From the NCBI RefSeq assembly GCF_900120005.1, contig NZ_LT635454.1, positions 124,001-188,000 on the forward strand: a stretch of DNA of 64,000 bases, given 5' to 3'. Below the pieces are notes generated by a model. The model was not told the DNA's origin and searched no databases. It saw nothing but the letters and a program-made list of their open reading frames with translations. Each line of letters starts with the position of its first letter. Position 1 is the first letter of the stretch. Shown in pieces: positions 1-9,324 of this stretch. The DNA is from Holdemania sp. Marseille-P2844. GTDB lineage: Bacteria > Bacillota_I > Bacilli_A > Erysipelotrichales > Erysipelotrichaceae. Both the position numbers and the translations under genes were made by a program.

Positions 1-1
1 C

Positions 2-940
2 TACGCGATCAAGGACGCCAACATGGATTTCTGCGCGCTGACCGACCACGACGATTATCCGGATATCGCGACGGATTCCGAATGGGAATGGAACCGCACG
101 ACGCGCAATCTGTTCAATGGGGAAAAGAACTTCGCCGTGCTGTTGGCCTATGAATGGACGTCCAACGAATACAAGCATGATTTCGGGCACAAGAACGTCT
201 ACTACCCGTCCAGCACCGGCGGCCTGTACCGCAGCACCGATCCGGAAGGCAACAACCCGACGGTGCTGTTCGCGAGCATCAAGAAGGACGGCGGCCAGTG
301 CATTCCGCATCATCCGGCAGCCAACTGGGGTCTGGTATCCGCGGCGACGGACTGGGATTACCATGATCCGGAAGTCCAGCGCGTCGTTGAAATCTTCTCG
401 CGCCACGCCGACTATGAGAAATTTGAAAACCAGTCGAAGTACACGAAGAATATCATGAAATTTGAACGCCACTGCGCTCAGGACGCGCTGGCTCGTGGCT
501 ATCACCTGGGCTTTATCGCAGGTTCTGACTCGCACCAGATGGAGCATGGCGTCGAAGGCGGAATCTTGGGCGCCTTCGTTCCGACGCTGACCAGTGAAAA
601 CGTCTGGAACGCGATCTACAACCGCTTCACTTACGGCACCAGCGGCGCCCGGATTCTGGCCTCGCTGAAGATCGGCAGTCACCACATGGGTGAAGAAATC
701 ATGATTCCGGCCGGGGAAGCGGTGAAGCTGGACGTCAGCGTGCTGGCGGTCAACGAGATTCGCAAAGTGCAGATCATCAAGAACAACGAAGTTCTCGTTG
801 AGAAGGAAAACTGCGGTCAGGCAGTGGACTTCACCTTGGAAGACAGCGAACGCGGCGAAGAAGATTTCTACTATCTGCGCGTCGAGCAGATCGACGATCA
901 CTGCGCATGGTGTTCGCCGATCTGGGTTACCCGCGGTTAA
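2..940 (+). CDS. DUF3604 (PHP-like) family protein, 5' end outside window
   Basis: The frame is open from base 2 (YAIKDAN precedes the first ATG at 23), so the gene begins upstream of the window and only the C-terminal 312 or so codons are seen. The piece has the TDHDDY motif near its start, a conserved HHPAANWG segment in the middle and GSDSHQ further on. Histidines and acidic residues arranged in this way are what PHP-type metal-dependent phosphoesterases and the related DUF3604 family show. The last 90 residues look like a beta-rich tail. The family's substrate is not established, so no reaction is assigned. A terminator hairpin follows 77 bases downstream. Alternative: another PHP-fold hydrolase. 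Confidence 0.72.
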   Translation, partial: YAIKDANMDFCALTDHDDYPDIATDSEWEWNRTTRNLFNGEKNFAVLLAYEWTSNEYKHDFGHKNVYYPSSTGGLYRSTDPEGNNPTVLFASIKKDGGQCIPHHPAANWGLVSAATDWDYHDPEVQRVVEIFSRHADYEKFENQSKYTKNIMKFERHCAQDALARGYHLGFIAGSDSHQMEHGVEGGILGAFVPTLTSENVWNAIYNRFTYGTSGARILASLKIGSHHMGEEIMIPAGEAVKLDVSVLAVNEIRKVQIIKNNEVLVEKENCGQAVDFTLEDSERGEEDFYYLRVEQIDDHCAWCSPIWVTRG

Positions 941-1017
941 ATTGCGGTTTCGTTTTACGCTGAATAACAAGCTGGATTTAGAGCGATCACAGATAAAATA
1001 CGAAACAAACCAAAAAC

Positions 1018-1055
1018 GAGCAGTTCGGTTCAGTCAACCGTCCTGCTCTTTTTAT
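1018..1055 (+). terminator. Rho-independent terminator after DUF3604 gene
   Basis: GAGCAG pairs with CTGCTC, with an inner GGTT/AACC pairing, and is followed directly by a T-rich run. Confidence 0.75.
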
Positions 1056-1064
1056 TTACGTTGA

Positions 1065-1108
1065 AAAAGAAAAAAGAAGAGAAAAGTTTCTCCCAAGGAA
1101 GAAACTTT
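1065..1108 (-). terminator. Terminator of the minus-strand lipoprotein gene
   Basis: A perfect 9-bp stem (AAAGTTTCT 1083-1091 with AGAAACTTT 1100-1108) is followed on the minus strand by a T-rich tract, the complement of the A-rich run at 1065-1082. Confidence 0.75.
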
Positions 1109-1140
1109 CTCATCTTTATTTTGATTTTCAGTTTATAGGT

Positions 1141-1602
1141 TTATTTGCAATCGAAGCCCTGGTCCTTCATATCCTGAACAACCTTGTCAAAGCTCATGTC
1201 CGTGTTGGAGAAATCAAATCCCAGATTCTTTAACGTATCCGGATCCGCTTCCTTCAGGTTCATTTCAATCGTAGCGATGATCGTGTCTTCGATTTCAACC
1301 TTGGTTGTGACGCCCTTCATGTCTTCCGTGATGCCGGACTGGGTAAGGATGGCGTCGATCATCTGTGTTTTTTCTTCTTCCGTGATCGTTGTAAAGTCAA
1401 TGTCGCCGAACATTGATTTATCGTAGATCATCTTTAAAGAAAGAACGGTAATATCGTTGTTTTCAGCCGTCAGATCATAGGTAGCCGTCATTAAGCCTTC
1501 CTGCGTATAGCTGCAGGAAGCCGTCTCGGTCTTCGTTTTTGGTGCGCTGGAACAGCCTGCGATCAGTAAGCAGGCGAGAAGGGGCGTAATAATCTTTTTC
1601 AT
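1141..1602 (-). CDS. YehR-like (DUF1307) lipoprotein
   Basis: 153 residues with a type II signal peptide: a short basic N-terminus, a hydrophobic core and the lipobox IAGC, so it is predicted to be lipid-anchored on the outer face of the membrane. The mature part is acidic and ends FDCK. Its layout (a Cys-containing strand early, CSYTQEG, and a Cys next to the C-terminus) resembles the small YehR/DUF1307 lipoproteins, whose function is unknown. The ATG follows a GGAGG ribosome site on the minus strand. A TATAAT box at 1706-1711 implies a leader of roughly 95 bases carrying a small hairpin (CTTGCC/GGCAAG at 1654-1668). It is monocistronic and closed by its own terminator. Confidence 0.65.
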   Translation of the reverse strand: MKKIITPLLACLLIAGCSSAPKTKTETASCSYTQEGLMTATYDLTAENNDITVLSLKMIYDKSMFGDIDFTTITEEEKTQMIDAILTQSGITEDMKGVTTKVEIEDTIIATIEMNLKEADPDTLKNLGFDFSNTDMSFDKVVQDMKDQGFDCK

Positions 1603-1705
1603 TTTTCCTCCATGAAGCGGAATTCCGCAATCTTACAGTTTCCCCACCGATCGCTTGCCTTTGGCAAGTCCCTGAATCAGATCGGCGCGGACTACTGCTT
1701 CCTGT

Positions 1706-1711
1706 ATTATA
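1706..1711 (-). promoter_or_regulatory. -10 box for the minus-strand lipoprotein gene
   Basis: Perfect TATAAT on the minus strand. The -35 region is weak, so the assignment rests mainly on the -10 and on its position upstream of the start at 1602. Confidence 0.45.
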
Positions 1712-1884
1712 AACGATAAATAGAAATTTTTGTATTCCAAAATAGAAATCCGTACATGTTCAGCGAATGAATGAAGTTTTCATTAATGGATTTCAATAAA
1801 AAACAAGAATCATCGGTCCGCCAGCTTACTCGAGCTCAGGCAGCGCCGCAAAGTGATATGTTAAACGCATAAAGGGGAATCACT

Positions 1885-2137
1885 ATGGGAAACGCAGAAA
1901 AACAGACCAGGCAAAAAATTATGACGATCGCCAGGGAACACTTTTCCCGTTACGGGTATGCCGGAACCAATCTGGAGGCGATCGGTAAGGAAGCCGGAAT
2001 GACCCGTGGTCCGCTTTATTATTACGTTAAAAAGGCATTGGTTTCCGCCAGCACCAAAATTTATAGAACCGAATCTTTTTGCCGAAGATCAAAAAATGAA
2101 AACAGAAACGAAAACGGTGCAGACCGCAGCGGGATAA
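1885..2137 (+). pseudogene. Truncated TetR/AcrR-family regulator remnant
   Basis: The first 50 or so codons are a normal TetR DNA-binding domain: a helix with REHFSRYGYAG, then the helix-turn-helix EAIGKEAGMTRGPLYYYVK. A full TetR protein has about 190 residues, but here the similarity stops right after the recognition helix and the frame runs into low-quality sequence, ending at 2172. In the next frame an acidic tail (IEPNLFAEDQK...) reads to a stop at 2135-2137, which could be the old C-terminus brought close by a deletion plus frameshift. No ligand-binding domain remains. A good GGGGA ribosome site sits before the ATG. I treat it as decayed. A short HTH-only peptide could still be made, but the domain needed for dimers is absent. 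Confidence 0.65.
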
Positions 2138-2172
2138 TCCCTGCCGGTCCGCCGCTTTTTATTACCAGTTGA

Positions 2173-2509
2173 GTTTCCGGCTGATGAATTGTAATTTGCA
2201 GAAATCAACCGCGGGCGGCGGGTTTCTTAATCGCCGCGGATAAAAGAAACCCAATCCCGACAAAAAACAGAATCCCATAGAGTCAGGCTGCAGGCATGCC
2301 TGTTTGCGGATCGTTGATTTCAGTTTAAGCGCTGAGCGGTTAAAGTTTCGGGTTAAACAAGGGCAGACCTCAGGCCAATGACCGTAGGGGCTCAGGGCTT
2401 GTCTGTGGAAATTTCAACTTCGTTAAGAATATGAATTCAGTTGAAGCGGCAAGGCAGGGAAGAGGCTGGATCAGAAAGGATATTAAGAAGCATGCGCAGG
2501 AGAAACGCC
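2173..2509. other. Non-coding stretch, probable gene decay
   Basis: I see no gene, convincing RNA or repeat here. It joins the TetR remnant to the terminator of the next minus-strand gene and is most simply read as decayed sequence. Confidence 0.4.
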
Positions 2510-2511
2510 CT

Positions 2512-2545
2512 CAAACAAAAACCCGCTGGCATGCGCCGACGGGTT
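2512..2545 (-). terminator. Terminator of aldo/keto reductase gene
   Basis: ACCCG...GGC pairs with GCC...CGGGT across 2521-2544 with two mismatches, and the minus strand then runs into a T-rich tract (complement of 2512-2520). Confidence 0.6.
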
Positions 2546-2567
2546 GAACGCTGATTTATGGAAGAAG

Positions 2568-3497
2568 TCAGCACGCTTTCAGCCTGGCGTACAGTTCGTC
2601 GTCCAGACAAGCGCTGCCGGCTTTGGCGTTAGCCTTAGCCTGATCCGGCGATTTCGCCCCGGGAATGACAACCGGGCTAACCGGATGAGAAAGGATATAG
2701 CGCAGGCTGGTCTGAACCAGATTCTCTTTGCCCGCCACTTCGCGCACACGGTCCAGCCGGTCCATTTTCTGAAGATAGACTTCCCGTGCGCTGCCGCCTT
2801 CATTAAACGGCATGCGGATGGTATCGGTGAAATGCGTATCACGGGTATAGTGCCCGGATAAAATCCCCTGCGCCAGCGGTCCGCGCACGAGCACGCCGAT
2901 GTTGTTTTCCAGACAGTAGTCCAGCATTCCGTTAGTTTCCGGCGTCTTGTTGATCAGCGAATAATCCAGCTCGACGACCTCGCAGCTGCCGCGCCGGTTG
3001 AATTCCTTCAGCACGTCCAGATGATCGGTCGATATGCCGTAATGACGCACCAGTCCCCGTCGTTTTAGCTCCTCAAACCCTTCCAGCCATGGCTCGACTT
3101 CCGCCGGTTGTAAATCGTTGAGATGACACAGCGCAATGTCGAGATAGTCTGTCCGCAGGCGAAACAGCGAGGCGTGGCAGGCTTCGATCACGATATCGGC
3201 GCAGGTGAACTGCATCGCGCCGCCGAAGCGCTTCGCCCAGTTGCCGAATTTTGAGATCAGAACGACGTTTTCGCGGATTCCCTCCAATGCCCGGCCGAGC
3301 CGTTCTTCTGAACAACCGCCGGGTATGCCGTAAGCATCGGCGGTATCAAAGACCGTAATCCCGCTTGCATAGGCGGCCTGAATCGTTTCGTAAACCTGTT
3401 GATCATCCAGTGCGCCCCATTGATTGCCAATGTTCCAGGTTCCCATTCCCACGGCGGAAACCTCCATCCCGGTTTTTCCAAATTTTCTTTTCAGCAT
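2568..3497 (-). CDS. Aldo/keto reductase
   Basis: 309 residues, the usual length of the aldo/keto reductase superfamily: a cytoplasmic TIM-barrel NAD(P)H-dependent carbonyl reductase. The catalytic tetrad can be placed as Asp and Tyr in FDTADAYG (about residues 50-57), Lys in ISKFG (about 82) and His in ALCHLND (about 125). The C-terminal nucleotide-binding stretch VVIPGAKSPDQ is also present. The closest style is the bacterial YdhF/general-stress type rather than the xylose reductase type, but the substrate cannot be read from sequence. AGGAGG lies 7 bases before the ATG. It is monocistronic, with its own extended -10 promoter and terminator. Confidence 0.88.
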   Translation of the reverse strand: MLKRKFGKTGMEVSAVGMGTWNIGNQWGALDDQQVYETIQAAYASGITVFDTADAYGIPGGCSEERLGRALEGIRENVVLISKFGNWAKRFGGAMQFTCADIVIEACHASLFRLRTDYLDIALCHLNDLQPAEVEPWLEGFEELKRRGLVRHYGISTDHLDVLKEFNRRGSCEVVELDYSLINKTPETNGMLDYCLENNIGVLVRGPLAQGILSGHYTRDTHFTDTIRMPFNEGGSAREVYLQKMDRLDRVREVAGKENLVQTSLRYILSHPVSPVVIPGAKSPDQAKANAKAGSACLDDELYARLKAC

Positions 3498-3520
3498 GCT
3501 AAACCTCCTGATTTTTCCTT

Positions 3521-3528
3521 ATTATACC
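3521..3528 (-). promoter_or_regulatory. Extended -10 promoter of aldo/keto reductase
   Basis: On the minus strand TGGTATAAT is a TGn-extended -10 element about 24 bases upstream of the start codon, leaving a very short leader containing AGGAGG. Confidence 0.6.
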
Positions 3529-3736
3529 ATATCCACTGCCGCCTTCTTTGATATATGCCCGATGATCGTTTTCTGCGGCAAGGGTCTTCAGCTCTTTTAC
3601 GAGCGAGCGTTATTTGTGAAAGTCGATCATTTCGGATTTGTCCGTCAAAATATTCGAGGGTTCGCCGATTGCTGCCGCTAAAATAAAGCAAGCAGAGAAA
3701 AAATCAGAATTTCTTGCAGAAAGTCGCGAAGAAGTG

Positions 3737-3764
3737 TTGACAAAGAAGCTTGGCAGACTATAAT
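3737..3764 (+). promoter_or_regulatory. Sigma-A promoter of groES-groEL
   Basis: TTGACA (3737-3742) and TATAAT (3759-3764) are both consensus, spaced 16 bases apart, immediately before the CIRCE operator. Confidence 0.85.
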
Positions 3765-3772
3765 AATAAGTG

Positions 3773-3799
3773 CTAGCACTGATAAGATAAGAGTGCTAA
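3773..3799 (+). promoter_or_regulatory. CIRCE operator (HrcA site)
   Basis: The right arm GAGTGCTAA (3791-3799) is perfect. The left arm CTAGCACTG (3773-3781) differs from TTAGCACTC at its two end bases, and the spacer is the standard 9 bases. HrcA bound here would block the groESL promoter until heat or misfolding inactivates it. hrcA itself is not in the window. Confidence 0.9.
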
Positions 3800-3823
3800 A
3801 ATGAGCGATAAGGAGGAATTACG

Positions 3824-4105
3824 ATGATCAGACCATGTAATGATTTTGTGCTCTTAGAGAAAGAAAAGGCAGAAGAGAAAACCGCCAGCGGGATTATCCT
3901 GACTGACAAAAACACAGAAAAACCAACCGTAGGCAAGGTTCTGGCAGTCAATAACGGTCATGAGGTCGACGGCAAGCATGTCGAATGCTGCGTCAAAGTC
4001 AACGACCGCGTCATTTACGAAAAGTATGGCGGAACTGAAGTCAAGATCGACGGACAGGAATATTTATTAGTTCCGGAATCCAAGATCATGGCGGTTATTG
4101 AATAA
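3824..4105 (+). CDS. groES: Co-chaperonin GroES
   Basis: 93 residues, normal for GroES, which caps the GroEL cavity as a heptameric lid. The protein starts with the family pattern (RPCNDFVLLEK), has the mobile-loop region (EEKTASGIILTD, about residues 17-28) that docks on GroEL, and ends with VPESKIMAVIE. An AGGAGG ribosome site precedes the ATG. It is the first gene of a two-gene operon, with groEL 29 bases downstream, and is controlled by the promoter and CIRCE element just upstream. Confidence 0.97.
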   Translation: MIRPCNDFVLLEKEKAEEKTASGIILTDKNTEKPTVGKVLAVNNGHEVDGKHVECCVKVNDRVIYEKYGGTEVKIDGQEYLLVPESKIMAVIE

Positions 4106-4119
4106 CAACAAACATTTAA

Positions 4120-5757
<1,638 letters not shown>

Positions 5758-5800
5758 GCCATAACTGAATTCATCAACGATCATAACTCTGTGTTTCACG

Positions 5801-5840
5801 CAGACAGCACAATCCCCCGGTGCTGTCTGTTTTTTCTTTT
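5801..5840 (+). terminator. Terminator of groESL operon
   Basis: Perfect 10-bp stem (CAGACAGCAC 5801-5810, GTGCTGTCTG 5820-5829) with a long T tract. Confidence 0.92.
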
Positions 5841-5902
5841 TCCCAACTGATTTATTCGCTTTCAACCTTGCTGAAAGCGTTTTCCGAAAGGGCGCTTCAT
5901 GG

Positions 5903-5908
5903 TATAAT
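5903..5908 (+). promoter_or_regulatory. -10 box of MATE exporter gene
   Basis: A perfect TATAAT about 38 bases before the start codon. No good -35 is visible, so the promoter may be weak or activator-dependent. Confidence 0.5.
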
Positions 5909-5940
5909 AGGAAATACAATCAAGGGGAGGACAAATCACA

Positions 5941-7386
5941 ATGACAGGGGGAAGTGGACAGCTGGCTTTAGATCGGGTGGAAGCCGGCGAGAGTCTGGAA
6001 ATATCAAAGAAACAAACGGCGCTGCCGCCGGGATTGACGCGCGGCCTGTTGATGAAGGATGTGCTTCGAATCGCGGGCCCGTCGTTTGTCGAACTGACGC
6101 TGACACAGCTGACGTCGATGGCGGATTTGATGATGGTCGGACAGCTGGGGGCATGGGCGATCACGGCGGTCGGCTTGACGACGCAGCCGAAATTTCTAAT
6201 GATGACAATGTTCATGGCGATGAACGTCGGGGCGACAGCGTTAGTTGCCCGCTATAAAGGTGCGGACCAGCCGGCGAAGGCGAATGAAGCGGTGCGGCAG
6301 GCACTCATGCTGACGCTGGTGATGTCCCTTACGGCTTCCATCGTCGGCTTTCTCTTTTCGGAAACGATGGTCCGGTTTATGGGGGCCACGGATGAACTGA
6401 GCTTGATCAATGGTACGGTTTACTTACAAATACAAATGGCCGGCTTTGTGCTGATGGCGCTGACCACGACGATCACGGCGGTGCTGCGCGGGGGCGGCGA
6501 TTCCAAGACGGCGATGAAATACAACGTCGCAGCCAATGTGATCAATATCATTCTGAACTGGCTTCTGATCTACGGCCATCTCGGCTTCCCCAAAATGGGC
6601 GTGGCCGGAGCCTCGTTAGCGACGGTGATCGGCCAGACGGCGGCGTTCTTCATGGCGGGCTGGGCGCTGATGAAAAAAGGCGGATATCTTGAATTCCACT
6701 GGCGAAAGAAGTTTCATCTTGACCGGGAAATTCTCGGCAATATCTTTGCGATCGGTCTGCCGGCGATGGTCGAGCAGCTGTTTATGCGCTTCGGCGTGAT
6801 CCTGTATTCCAAGACTGTCGCTTCCTTAGGCACGGTCGCGTTTGCGACACATAATGTCTGCATGAACATTCAATCGCTGTCGTTTATGATCGGTCAGGGC
6901 TTCGCGGTATCCTCGACGTCGCTGGTCGGCCAGTCGTTGGGAAAAAAGCGGACTGATATGGCGCATCATTACGGCAAGGTCAGTCAACAGATCGGGATCG
7001 GCTTCTCGCTGGTGCTGGCGTTTGTTTTCTTTGTGATCGGCGGCCCGATCGTCTCTCTTTACAGCAGCGAACCGGAAGTCATCGAACAGGGCACGCGGAT
7101 TCTGATGTTTCTGGCGCTGATCCAGCCGTTTCAGGCGACGCAGTTTATTCTGGCCGGCGTCCTGCGCGGAGCCGGGGATACGAAAACCACCGCCGTGGTC
7201 ATCTTTGTCACGACGCTGATCGTGCGCCCGCTGTTGGCGATGCTGACGGTATACGAGCTGCATTGGGGTCTGTATGGCGCCTGGATCGCGCTGGTTGCGG
7301 ATCAGCTGCTGCGCACGCTTTTGATCTGGATGCGCTACCGCGGCGGCCAATGGCAGCTGATGAAGCTGAAGGGCGAAGCGGCATAA
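5941..7386 (+). CDS. MATE family multidrug efflux transporter
   Basis: 481 residues with about 12 predicted membrane segments in two homologous halves, the standard MATE layout: a cation-coupled antiporter exporting drugs or metabolites. Family-like sequences include PSFVELTLTQLTSMADLMMVG in helix 1 and the repeated TAVLRGGGDSKTA / LAGVLRGAGDTKTTA blocks that mark the two halves. A 35-residue polar N-terminal extension precedes helix 1. GGGGAGG lies 10 bases before the ATG. The dpaL gene follows 26 bases later on the same strand, so the two may be co-transcribed. Whether the exporter handles a product of amino-acid breakdown is only a guess from this adjacency. Confidence 0.88.
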   Translation: MTGGSGQLALDRVEAGESLEISKKQTALPPGLTRGLLMKDVLRIAGPSFVELTLTQLTSMADLMMVGQLGAWAITAVGLTTQPKFLMMTMFMAMNVGATALVARYKGADQPAKANEAVRQALMLTLVMSLTASIVGFLFSETMVRFMGATDELSLINGTVYLQIQMAGFVLMALTTTITAVLRGGGDSKTAMKYNVAANVINIILNWLLIYGHLGFPKMGVAGASLATVIGQTAAFFMAGWALMKKGGYLEFHWRKKFHLDREILGNIFAIGLPAMVEQLFMRFGVILYSKTVASLGTVAFATHNVCMNIQSLSFMIGQGFAVSSTSLVGQSLGKKRTDMAHHYGKVSQQIGIGFSLVLAFVFFVIGGPIVSLYSSEPEVIEQGTRILMFLALIQPFQATQFILAGVLRGAGDTKTTAVVIFVTTLIVRPLLAMLTVYELHWGLYGAWIALVADQLLRTLLIWMRYRGGQWQLMKLKGEAA

Positions 7387-7412
7387 ACTGGGAAAAACGG
7401 AGGAGAAAACAC

Positions 7413-8555
7413 ATGGATAGAATTCAAATGGCAAAAGGGAAACTGGCGCGCGGACCGCTGCCGGCCATGTTCAATTCTGAACATTACCGGCAGGTCGCTG
7501 ACTTTCATCAGACGTTAAAGCAATACGCCCCGACGCCGCTGATCAATTTATCAAAACTGGCGGAAAAACTGGGAATTCAGGCGATTCTGGTCAAAGATGA
7601 ATCGCATCGTTTCGGTCTGAATGCCTTCAAGGCTCTGGGGGCCAGCTATGCGGTGCATCAATATCTTGATCAGCATCCTCACACCCGGCCGGTATTTGTG
7701 ACGACGACCGATGGCAATCATGGCAAAGGCGTGGCCTGGGCCGCACTGCAGGCCGGCTGCCGGGCGGAGATCTTCATGCCCAAAGGCACCGTCGCCAGCC
7801 GCGTGCAGGCGATCGAGGCGCTGGGCAACGCCAAAGTCACCGTGACGGAATGGGGCTATGACGATACCGTGCGCTGGACGCGCGATTATGCGCAGCGCAA
7901 CGGCTATGTTTTAGTGCAGGACACGGTGCTGGAGAATTACCATGAAATTCCTCAGAACATCGTGCTGGGCTATACGACGATGATCCGCGAGGTTGTTCAA
8001 CAGATCGCGGAACAGGCGCTGGACAAGCCGACGCATGTATTTTTACAGGCCGGCGTCGGTTCGATGGCCGGGGGCGTGCTGGGCTGGCTGGCGGATACAT
8101 TGAAAGCAGAGATGCCGGTCGTCTCGATCATTGAAGCGACGGACTCCGCCTGTGTCTTCGCCTCCTGTACGCAAGGCACGCTGGTCTCAAAGGCCGGCAT
8201 CACGCCGACGATCATGGCCGGTCTGAATTGCGGGGAAGTCAATCCGGATCTCTTTCCGGTGCTGCGCGATTACGCGGCGTTCTACTTCGCCTGTGCGGAT
8301 GAAATCACGGAGGCCGGGATGCGGCAGTACGCTCAACCGCTGGAAGGCGATGAAGCGATTGTTTCCGGCGAATCCGGGGCTGTCGGACTGGGGCTTCTGT
8401 TAAGCTTGTGTCAGGATCCTCATTATGAAGCGATGAAGCAGGCGCTGGGACTGGATGAACATTCCGTCGTGCTGCTTCTGAATACGGAAGGAGCAACGGA
8501 CCCGGACGACTATCGGCGCGTTGTCGGATGCGATCCGCAGTTGGTCGGAAAATGA
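7413..8555 (+). CDS. dpaL: Diaminopropionate ammonia-lyase
   Basis: 380 residues of the PLP-dependent tryptophan synthase-beta fold. It closely follows the pattern of E. coli YgeX/DpaL: VKDESHRFGLNAFKALG (PLP lysine in NAFK), TTDGNHGKGVAWAA, the substrate-region AGVGSMAGGVLG, and the late SGESGAVGLG that contacts PLP phosphate. The reaction is 2,3-diaminopropionate to pyruvate plus two ammonia. I chose ATG 7413 because an AGGAG site sits just before it. The reading frame is open further upstream, but that part lies inside the preceding transporter gene. The stop overlaps the next ATG as ATGA, indicating translational coupling to the broken membrane-anchored gene. Confidence 0.9.
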   Translation: MDRIQMAKGKLARGPLPAMFNSEHYRQVADFHQTLKQYAPTPLINLSKLAEKLGIQAILVKDESHRFGLNAFKALGASYAVHQYLDQHPHTRPVFVTTTDGNHGKGVAWAALQAGCRAEIFMPKGTVASRVQAIEALGNAKVTVTEWGYDDTVRWTRDYAQRNGYVLVQDTVLENYHEIPQNIVLGYTTMIREVVQQIAEQALDKPTHVFLQAGVGSMAGGVLGWLADTLKAEMPVVSIIEATDSACVFASCTQGTLVSKAGITPTIMAGLNCGEVNPDLFPVLRDYAAFYFACADEITEAGMRQYAQPLEGDEAIVSGESGAVGLGLLLSLCQDPHYEAMKQALGLDEHSVVLLLNTEGATDPDDYRRVVGCDPQLVGK

Positions 8556-9265
8556 ATGGGGAGCGGGGCCGGTCGGTTTCCACCGGGGTGATCGCCGCCA
8601 TTCTGATTGTTTTCATAGCTTTGGGAATCTTCCTGCAAAATCTGGATGTGTTCTTTCCCTAGCTGTTGGAGCCAGATCCCCCAATGCCGCCACCGGTTGT
8701 GCGGGAGCTGCCCTCTTTTCTCGACGGCTGTCTGCGCAACGAAGTAAATACCCTGACGATTGCTGAGAAAGACGGAATTGTGTATTTAGACCAATCTTAT
8801 CAATGTGAAATCAATGAACTGAGCGAAGCCGATCAGATTCTGAAAGAACAGGGACTGGGTTCGATCAACACAAAGGAAATCCATTTTTCGATGGAGATTC
8901 AGATTATCCCCGATCCAGTCCTCCGGCAGCAGGCCCTTACGAAGGAAATGATGAAATGGCAGCGGCTTGTTCAATATGCCGGTTGTTTTTATCACTGTAT
9001 CCGGCTGAGCGAAACTGAAATCACGGAAGACAACATTCTGGATTATGCTTTTCCTCTGGATGCACAAGCCTGGCGCGTCGATCAGATTGTTCAGATTGAT
9101 CATCAGGTTTTCGGCACTGTGGGCGAGCGTCTGTTCATGTTTCATATCGCCGATGTGCTGATCCCGCATGAGCCCTCTGATGGAATGACCTTGCTGGACG
9201 TTACGGATCCATTTATCATCAATAAGATCCGGCCGTTGATCGACATCGAAGTTCCGCTGTCATGA
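8552..9265 (+). pseudogene. Membrane-anchored protein of unknown function with internal amber codon
   Basis: An ATG overlapping the dpaL stop opens a frame that encodes a short basic N-terminus, one hydrophobic helix (TGVIAAILIVFIALGIFL), then meets TAG at 8660-8662. The same frame resumes at once with a proline-rich linker (LLEPDPPMPPPVV) and an approximately 190-residue acidic domain to 9265. Together these are what an intact single-pass protein would look like, so the TAG is most simply a nonsense mutation or a base-call error. I recognise no family for the soluble domain. A GGAG at 8668-8671 before ATG 8684, or the TTG at 8666, could restart translation and give an unanchored form. Confidence 0.6.
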
Positions 9266-9324
9266 GGGGGCGGTGCGAACGCCGCAGAATCGTCGTCATA
9301 AGGAAAGCAGGAAGCAGGTGAGGT

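Noticed and set aside
7263..7412. Upstream extension of dpaL
   Set aside because: It would lie within the MATE gene; the AGGAG before ATG 7413 marks the real start.
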